From Acidobacteriota bacterium (GTDB lineage: Bacteria > Acidobacteriota > Terriglobia > UBA7540): DNA of 19,274 nucleotides. Made by a program: the position numbers and the translations under genes. The notes below the pieces were generated by a model. It was not told the DNA's origin. It saw nothing but the letters and a program-made list of their open reading frames with translations, and made no database searches. Positions within the stretch are counted from its first letter, which is position 1, and each line of letters opens with the position of its first letter. Positions 14,029 through 19,274 of this stretch are shown piece by piece. Where the stretch lies: assembly GCA_021827245.1 (NCBI GenBank), contig JAKAWN010000082.1:1-19274 (forward strand), read 5' to 3'.

Positions 14029-14784
14029 CTAATTCGGGGCCAGCGCCTGCTGGCCGTCGGCCTCAGCCGGAGTCTGAAAGCGCTCGACGGAGTAAAGGAT
14101 GCGGGCGCAGTTTTCGCACTCGTAAAGGCCCTCGCCCGCACGAACGTCATAATAGAGTTGCGGGCGCAACAGCACGTTGCATCCCATGCACTTCCCCTGG
14201 CGAACCTCCGCCAGCGCCAAGCCGCCCCGTCCCTTGCGGACGCGCTCGTAACGAACGAGAATGCCTTCGTCCAGCCTTGCCGCAAGCTCCTGGCGTTTCC
14301 GTGCTGACTGGTCGCGTTGTTCCCTGGCAGCCTTGGCGGCTGCTTCCAGTTGTCCTTTTTCTGCCGCTACGCGCGCCTTCTCCGCGTCCAGCCGCCCGGC
14401 CGCTTCCTTCACCTGCTCCTGAAGCTCCTCGGATTCGATCATTTTTTCCAGGATGCCGTCTTCGATTCGCCTGATGTTGTCCTCTTCGCCTTCAATTTCC
14501 TTCAGCATCGCCCTGTACTGTTCATTGGTCTTGACCTGGTAGAGCTGGTCTTTGTGCTTGGAGATTGTCTGGCGGATCAACTGAATTTCGCCTTCCATCG
14601 CGCGCCGCTCTTTCTGGTTTGCGTTCAGACGTTGTTGGCGTTCTTCATGAGCATGGATGAAATCATTCAGTTGTTTTTCGATGGCTTGGATTTGGCTGGG
14701 GAAGGTTTCAATCTGGGATGAAAGTTCGGCGATTTCCGTATCTATTCGCTGTAAATCAATCAGTGTTTTAAGATCGGAGTACAC
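14029..14784 (-). CDS. Coiled-coil protein with C4 zinc ribbon (CT398-like)
   Basis: The 251-residue protein begins DLKTLIDLQRIDTEIAEL, the family start, and is a long antiparallel coiled coil to about residue 175, rich in E/K/Q. The C-terminal zinc ribbon has two Cys pairs, C199-C202 (CMGC) and C223-C226 (CENC). The family is widespread; biochemical role unknown, with binding to flagellar, secretion or nucleic-acid partners proposed in various organisms. The GTG at 14784 was chosen because AGGAG is 5 bases upstream and because the family starts there; the frame stays open to 14934 but that part has no family match. The RNase HI gene follows in the same direction about 120 bases later, an order also seen in mycobacteria. 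Confidence 0.9.
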   Translation of the reverse strand: MYSDLKTLIDLQRIDTEIAELSSQIETFPSQIQAIEKQLNDFIHAHEERQQRLNANQKERRAMEGEIQLIRQTISKHKDQLYQVKTNEQYRAMLKEIEGEEDNIRRIEDGILEKMIESEELQEQVKEAAGRLDAEKARVAAEKGQLEAAAKAAREQRDQSARKRQELAARLDEGILVRYERVRKGRGGLALAEVRQGKCMGCNVLLRPQLYYDVRAGEGLYECENCARILYSVERFQTPAEADGQQALAPN

Positions 14785-15146
14785 TTCGTCTCCTGATGTC
14801 TGTTTGACTTTTCGACCGGTACATATAATCCGCGCATTATTGCCATATTTTCGGTCGTGCTCCCGCTTTTTGTTTATTTTGGCACAATCGTACTGCACCT
14901 TCAAGTCATAGGGCTGCAATCGCCGCCCGAACACGTCCTTCGTTCTGCTCAGAAATTCCCGTGTGGACAGTCTTCACCGTTGAACACAAAGAGCAGGCAA
15001 TACGATTTGGAAGGCATTACCGCAGAGAGATTTGTTGCCATACCCTCCGTGGCTGAACAGGCCTCAACGTCGGAATCAGCGAGGCGCTCCCGCCCCTTCG
15101 TATTGAAGGTTGTTGATAGAGATCTTCGCTCTAAAGCTGTCGCAGG
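14785..15146. other. Intergenic region between ilvD and the zinc-ribbon gene
   Basis: Both flanking genes are on the - strand. AT-rich stretches at 14820-14880 could hold a promoter for the zinc-ribbon gene, but no clear -35/-10 pair is seen. I looked for RNase P RNA-type conserved blocks and saw none. No terminator with a T-run follows ilvD. Confidence 0.4.
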
Positions 15147-16835
15147 CTACAACTTTGCTGCCGTCACGGCGCCTTCGGAGGCGGAAGAGACCAGTGCGGC
15201 GTATTTGGCGAAAACGCCCGACTTGTAGCGTGGCTCGGGTTCCTTCCAGTTTTCCAGACGCTTGGCGATTTCCGCGTCCGACAGCTCTACATCCAGGCGG
15301 CGCGCGTTGACGTCAAACACCACGGTGTCACCATCCTTGAGTGCGGCAATCGGGCCGCGGCGAGCGGCTTCCGGAGCAACGTGGCCCACCATCAGGCCGC
15401 GTGTCGCACCGCTGAAGCGGCCATCGGTCAGCAGAGCCACGGATTCGCCCAGCCCCTGGCCCACCAGCGCCGCGGTCACGCCCAGCATTTCGCGCATGCC
15501 GGGCCCTCCGCGCGGGCCTTCGTAGCGGATTACAACCACTTCACCCGCCTTGATGCCCCTGCTGTCCACGGCCTTCATCGCGTCTTCTTCATTATTGAAG
15601 ACGCGGGCCGGGCCGCGGAACTTGGTCGGCTCATGGCCGGAAATCTTCACCACACAACCTTCCGGGGCAAGATTGCCTTTCAGAATGACCAATCCGCCGG
15701 TGGACTTGCGCGCTTTCTCGACGGATTTGATCACGTCCTGGCCTGCGGTTTCTTTCACGGCACGAGCTTCTTCGCCCAGCGTCTTGCCGCTCGGTGTCAG
15801 CTCATCCTCGTGCAGCAGGCCCGGCCGACCCTCGATCAGCTTCTTGGCGACCACCGGAATTCCGCCGGCTTTGTAGACATCGACGGCCACGTATTGGCCT
15901 GCCGGCTTCAGATCGGCAATCAGCGGAGTCCGTTTGCTGATCACGTCGAAGTCGTCAATCTTAAGAGGAACACCTGCCTCACGCGCCAAAGCCAGCAGGT
16001 GCAACACGGAATTGGTTGAACCGCCCGTGGCGGCCACGCAGGTGATGGCATTCTCAAACGCTTTGCGCGTCAGGATGTCGCGAGGCCGGACGCCGCGATT
16101 CAGGATGTCCATCACCAGTTGGCCGGTCTTGAAGGCGATTTCGTCTTTGGCCGGGTCCATGGCCGGGATGCCGTTCGCACCCATGGGTGAGAGGCCGATG
16201 AATTCCATCACGGTTGACATGGTGTTGGCCGTAAATTGGCCTCCGCAGGCACCTGCTCCCGGGCACGCGGCGTTTTCAAGTTCTTTGAAGTCGGCGTCCG
16301 ACATTTTCCCGGCGGCGTTTGCGCCGACGGCTTCATAAACGTCCTGAATGGTGACGTCGCGTCCTTTGTAATGGCCCGGGGCGATGGAGCCTCCATAAAG
16401 CAAAACGCTCGGAATGTTCAGCCGCACCAGGGCCATGGCTCCGCCGGGAATCGTTTTGTCGCAGCCCACCAGCGCAACCATGGCGTCAAACATGTGGCCG
16501 CGGCCCACTAGTTCGATGGAATCAGCGATCACTTCACGGCTGATGAGGCAAGCCTTCATGCCCTCGGTGCCCATGGTGACCCCGTCAGAAACCGAAATCG
16601 TGTTCAACTCCATGGGAGTGCCACCGGCGGCGCGAATTCCCTCCTTCACCTTGGCGGACAGCCGCCGCAGGTGATAGTTGCAAGGCATGGTCTCAATCCA
16701 AGTGTTCGCAACGCCCACAATGGGCTTGGCGAGGTCGGCGTCGGTGAAGCCGATGGCTTTCAGCATCGATCGCGCGCCGGCACGGTCGCGGCCTTCAAGA
16801 ATCACGCGGCTGGGCAATTTGGGATCAACTGGCAT
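15147..16835 (-). CDS. ilvD: Dihydroxy-acid dehydratase
   Basis: The 562-residue enzyme converts 2,3-dihydroxy-isovalerate or -methylvalerate to the 2-keto acid, the third shared step of valine/isoleucine (and leucine, pantothenate) synthesis. It has the full IlvD layout: [15 protein letters not shown] with C52, [21 protein letters not shown] with C125 and the metal-binding D126-K127 pair, [16 protein letters not shown] with C197, [12 protein letters not shown], and C-terminal [15 protein letters not shown] and [17 protein letters not shown]52, C125 and C197 are the expected iron-sulphur ligands; their spacing fits the [2Fe-2S] type. ATG at 16835 has GGAGG only 4 bases upstream; a TTG at 16850 is possible but lacks one. 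No other ilv or leu gene is in the window, and I see no T-box or attenuator. Confidence 0.97.
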   Translation of the reverse strand: MPVDPKLPSRVILEGRDRAGARSMLKAIGFTDADLAKPIVGVANTWIETMPCNYHLRRLSAKVKEGIRAAGGTPMELNTISVSDGVTMGTEGMKACLISREVIADSIELVGRGHMFDAMVALVGCDKTIPGGAMALVRLNIPSVLLYGGSIAPGHYKGRDVTIQDVYEAVGANAAGKMSDADFKELENAACPGAGACGGQFTANTMSTVMEFIGLSPMGANGIPAMDPAKDEIAFKTGQLVMDILNRGVRPRDILTRKAFENAITCVAATGGSTNSVLHLLALAREAGVPLKIDDFDVISKRTPLIADLKPAGQYVAVDVYKAGGIPVVAKKLIEGRPGLLHEDELTPSGKTLGEEARAVKETAGQDVIKSVEKARKSTGGLVILKGNLAPEGCVVKISGHEPTKFRGPARVFNNEEDAMKAVDSRGIKAGEVVVIRYEGPRGGPGMREMLGVTAALVGQGLGESVALLTDGRFSGATRGLMVGHVAPEAARRGPIAALKDGDTVVFDVNARRLDVELSDAEIAKRLENWKEPEPRYKSGVFAKYAALVSSASEGAVTAAKL

Positions 16836-17003
16836 GAGTCCTCCAGACAATAGAATGAATTCGAAGCTGAATCAAGAATCATCGCAGATTCCACTTTGAA
16901 GAGCAAGTTTGGCCGCCGCGTTGGCATGCACGGAACATATTCGTGTGTCGGGCGTCTTTGATGATACAGAGCTCGCAACGAATAAAAGCCGCCACGGAAG
17001 CCG

Positions 17004-17846
17004 TCATTCGCTTATCTGTGTTCGGGCGGCTTCCCAGGCGAGCATGGCTCGTTTGCGATCCGTCCCCCCGTGATAGCCGCCGATTGATCCTACCTTTCGG
17101 ATGACGCGGTGACAGGGAATGATGAAGGCGATGGGATTCTGTCCGACGGCGCTGCCTACGGCGCGCGAGGCTTTGGGATTGCCGACGTGCGCAGCCAATT
17201 CTTCATAAGGGACGACGGCGCCCGGAGGAATCTCCAGCAGGGCCTGCCAGACTTTGATTTGAAAATTGGTTCCGCGCAGATGGAGCGGCAACTTGCCCTG
17301 ACGATTCCTCCCGGGGAAGATCCGGCCAAGATATTGCCCAGTGGTTTTGGTGTCCTCTGCAAATTCGGCTTCCGGCCACCGGCGGCGTACCTCATTCAGG
17401 ACGGCTTCGCGGCTGCTGGTGACAAAGTACATGGCGCAGATGCCGCGATTGGTGGCGGCCAGCAGGCACTCGCCGAAAGGGCTTGGATGAAATCCGTAAG
17501 CGATCCGTAGTCCGGCTCCCCGCTTCCTGAATTCGCCCGGCGTGACGGCTTCCACGCTGACAAACAGGTCGTGCAGGCGGCTGGGACTGGACAGGCCGGC
17601 GGCGTACGCGGCGTCGAGAACGTTTCCAGAGCGCTCGAGCGCGTGCTTGGCGTAGTCGAGCGTCAGAAATTGCAGAAAGCGCTTGGGGCTGATGCCCGCC
17701 CAGCGTTTGAAAAGCCGCTGGAAATGGAATGGGCTGAGATTGACGCTTTTCGCGACCTCGTTGAGATCGGGCTGCGCGGGGAAACGCTGATCCAGATAAT
17801 GGATGGCTTTCTCGATCCGCAAATAATCTTCCGACATCGATTGCAT
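17004..17846 (-). CDS. AraC-type regulator fused to O6-alkylguanine-DNA methyltransferase (Ada-like, no N-terminal domain)
   Basis: The 280-residue protein has an AraC helix-turn-helix region first (about 8-105: LNEVAKSVNLSPFHFQRLFK, then SPSRLHDLF and TPGEFRKRGAG). The methyltransferase follows (about 110-275): FGECLLAAT, LRGTNFQIKVWQALLEIPPG, YEELAAHVGNPKASRAVGSA, and the active site IPCHRVI with Cys245 that accepts the alkyl group. It repairs O6-methylguanine directly and may regulate its own or other repair genes. Unlike E. coli Ada it lacks the N-terminal four-cysteine zinc domain that repairs phosphotriesters and switches on activation, so how it would sense damage is unclear. Start ATG at 17846 has GAGGAG 9 bases upstream; an ATG at 17837 is an alternative. 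It lies downstream of the oxidoreductase gene with about 160 bases between them. Confidence 0.92.
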   Translation of the reverse strand: MQSMSEDYLRIEKAIHYLDQRFPAQPDLNEVAKSVNLSPFHFQRLFKRWAGISPKRFLQFLTLDYAKHALERSGNVLDAAYAAGLSSPSRLHDLFVSVEAVTPGEFRKRGAGLRIAYGFHPSPFGECLLAATNRGICAMYFVTSSREAVLNEVRRRWPEAEFAEDTKTTGQYLGRIFPGRNRQGKLPLHLRGTNFQIKVWQALLEIPPGAVVPYEELAAHVGNPKASRAVGSAVGQNPIAFIIPCHRVIRKVGSIGGYHGGTDRKRAMLAWEAARTQISE

Positions 17847-18005
17847 TTCTTGATTCTCCTCGAAACCATCTTCGGCTGGAAACTATTTGGTCGCAATCCG
17901 AATCTTGCTGTAAAAGCGCAGTTTTTCATGACCAGAGCCCGCGAGACAAAGGACAGTGTCGCGGCTGCCAGCGCTAAGCGAACGCGACGTTCCACCGGAA
18001 CGCCT

Positions 18006-19028
18006 CTACAGCGGCAGCGAAACGGGGCGGTGTTCGCGGACCGAAATCTCGGAAGCGAAGCAGATTTTGTGGGTGGCAGCGGCATCATCGAGATTGGCGT
18101 GGGACTCGCGATCTTCCAGAATGCAATCAACAAAGTCGCTGACCTCATCCTGGAAAGGATGGTGGGCTACATCGCCGCTGTCAGGAAGAACGGTGGGAAT
18201 GGACGCCCAGTTGTTCTGGCCCGGCCAGTGTCTGGTGAAGATCTGGTTGTTGCGAATGGTACCCTGATCTCCGAGCAACTGAATGCGAAAAGAATAAGGC
18301 ATCACGCACTCGATCGAAGAAGCCACCTTGCCAATGGCGCCATCCTCAAAGCGAACCAGCGTCACGCTGTTGGGCTCGTAGTCGTATTGCAGCGGATTAT
18401 CCGGACTGGTGTTGGCATAGGCAAAAACCTCCACAGCCTTCTTGCCTATGAACCACCGCAGCCCGTCGACCGCATGGCAACCTGCCGTGAGCAAGCTGCT
18501 GCCTCCCATTTCCTTCTTGATGTTCCAGTGGTACTGGTGGTACCAGGGACCGATGCCATGCAGATAATCGAGTTCAGCGAAGAAGACTTTTCCGATGAGC
18601 CCGTCGGCCAGCAGCGTTCGAATGGTCTTGAACAACGGATTCCATCGCAACACAAAGCTGACCACCGTCTTGACTTTGGCGGCGTGGACGGCGGTCTGAA
18701 GCTGCCGTAGACTTTCGAGATTCAGCGCCGCCGGCTTTTCAATCACCAAGTGCTTGCCGGCCTGAGCGGCGGCAATGCCCTGTGGAACGTGGAGAGGGTG
18801 AGGCGTGGCGAGGACGACGATCTGAATGCCGGGGTCATCAAGCATCTTCTCCAAATGTTCGTAGGCCCGAGCGCTTTCTAATTTAAATTCTTCGGTCTTT
18901 GCATGCGCCCGGTCTTTTTCGCGGCTCACGATCGCCCGGACCTGGGTGCGAGGGTCGGCTTCAAAAGCCCGAATATATTCGCCTGAGACCCACCCCGTTC
19001 CTATAATTCCCACGCCCAGTTTTTCCAT
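18006..19028 (-). CDS. Gfo/Idh/MocA-family oxidoreductase
   Basis: The 340-residue NAD(P)-dependent dehydrogenase has the Rossmann start VGIIGTGWVSGEYIRAF (glycine motif at residues 10-12). Then come VVLATPHPLHVPQGIAAAQ, the family EKP motif at 97-99 (HLVIEKPAALN), and the substrate-domain motif MGGSSLLTAGCHAVDGLRWF with H185 and D188 as likely active-site residues. Members oxidise sugars, inositols or sugar derivatives; the substrate cannot be inferred here. ATG at 19028 was chosen because GGAGG lies 7 bases upstream and the Rossmann fold begins right after it. The frame is open to 19100, giving 24 residues with no family match. The gene upstream, if any, lies outside the window. Confidence 0.93.
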   Translation of the reverse strand: MEKLGVGIIGTGWVSGEYIRAFEADPRTQVRAIVSREKDRAHAKTEEFKLESARAYEHLEKMLDDPGIQIVVLATPHPLHVPQGIAAAQAGKHLVIEKPAALNLESLRQLQTAVHAAKVKTVVSFVLRWNPLFKTIRTLLADGLIGKVFFAELDYLHGIGPWYHQYHWNIKKEMGGSSLLTAGCHAVDGLRWFIGKKAVEVFAYANTSPDNPLQYDYEPNSVTLVRFEDGAIGKVASSIECVMPYSFRIQLLGDQGTIRNNQIFTRHWPGQNNWASIPTVLPDSGDVAHHPFQDEVSDFVDCILEDRESHANLDDAAATHKICFASEISVREHRPVSLPL

Positions 19029-19274
19029 TCTCAGCCCTCCGGTTGACGCATCGAAAAAGTTGCCAGCACGAACTGGCAGCCATTCTATCAGGGAGCGCAT
19101 TGGAATTTCCTTCTTTTAACGGGTCGCCAAGAAAAGTTTCCAGGCGGCGGCATTCCGAGTCTTGGCGAAGTTGACCTGGGAAAACAGTCTCGCCTTGACG
19201 CGTTGAGGGACGAATGTTCTCGCAGGTGGGAGTGATGGAAACCAGCAAGGTGGGTGAGCTTCAGGGAGTTTGCA
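19029..19274. other. Right-end region upstream of the oxidoreductase
   Basis: No gene, repeat or convincing promoter recognised in these 246 bases. It should contain the promoter of the oxidoreductase unless that gene is part of a longer operon. Confidence 0.3.

Noticed and set aside
14785..14934. 50-residue N-terminal extension of the zinc-ribbon protein.
   Set aside because: AGGAG and GTG at 14784 give the family start; the extension is AT-rich and likely promoter DNA.
14785..15146. RNase P RNA gene in the gap before the zinc-ribbon gene, where it occurs in some bacteria.
   Set aside because: None of the conserved RNase P RNA sequence blocks could be found on either strand.
17571..18710. 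379-residue + strand open frame across the Ada-like and oxidoreductase genes.
   Set aside because: It runs antisense to two well-recognised genes and has no domain of its own.

Overview
No rRNA, tRNA, CRISPR array, transposase or phage gene is visible in this window. GC is moderately high (roughly 58% by eye). The proteins (TPR/secretion style, RhlE-type helicase, CT398-like zinc-ribbon plus RNase HI, Tat-exported sugar-active enzyme) and the many short hairpin repeats between genes suggest a chromosomal segment of an Acidobacteriota bacterium (Terriglobia-like). This taxon call is an inference from gene style and repeat types, not from a marker gene.

Layout. Left end (1-2045, + strand): an ECF sigma factor gene broken by a one-base frameshift, a small secreted protein with a good ribosome binding site but an unrecognisable tail, and a stand-alone degenerate receiver domain. 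Next come about 550 bases of hairpin-rich, gene-free repeats (2046-2599). A Tat-exported six-hairpin glycosidase-like protein follows on the - strand (2600-4561). It is divergent from an NmrA-type NAD(P)-binding protein (+, 4901-5791), whose 5' region contains a 120-bp MITE-like inverted-repeat element. A possible small membrane protein lies next (+, 5898-6131), then a DEAD-box RNA helicase (-) and a PaiB-type FMN-binding protein (-). After another repeat-rich gap come a small lipoprotein (+) with a recognisable promoter and an 800-residue secreted TPR protein (+).

Right half (11906-19028, all - strand): short/branched-chain acyl-CoA dehydrogenase, an RNase HI with an unusual C-terminal DUF104-like domain, a coiled-coil zinc-ribbon protein, dihydroxy-acid dehydratase (ilvD), an AraC-O6-methylguanine methyltransferase fusion, and a Gfo/Idh/MocA oxidoreductase. 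The acyl-CoA dehydrogenase (branched-chain breakdown) and IlvD (branched-chain synthesis) both concern branched-chain metabolism, but they are not adjacent and no shared operon is evident. The zinc-ribbon/RNase HI pair is a gene order also found in other phyla.

I found no defence, toxin-antitoxin or biosynthetic system. The most interesting points are the RNase HI-DUF104 fusion, the MITE-like element that sits in the 5' region of the NmrA gene, its relation to a tandem hairpin array 2.6 kb away (with one compensatory base-pair change), and the broken sigma factor.
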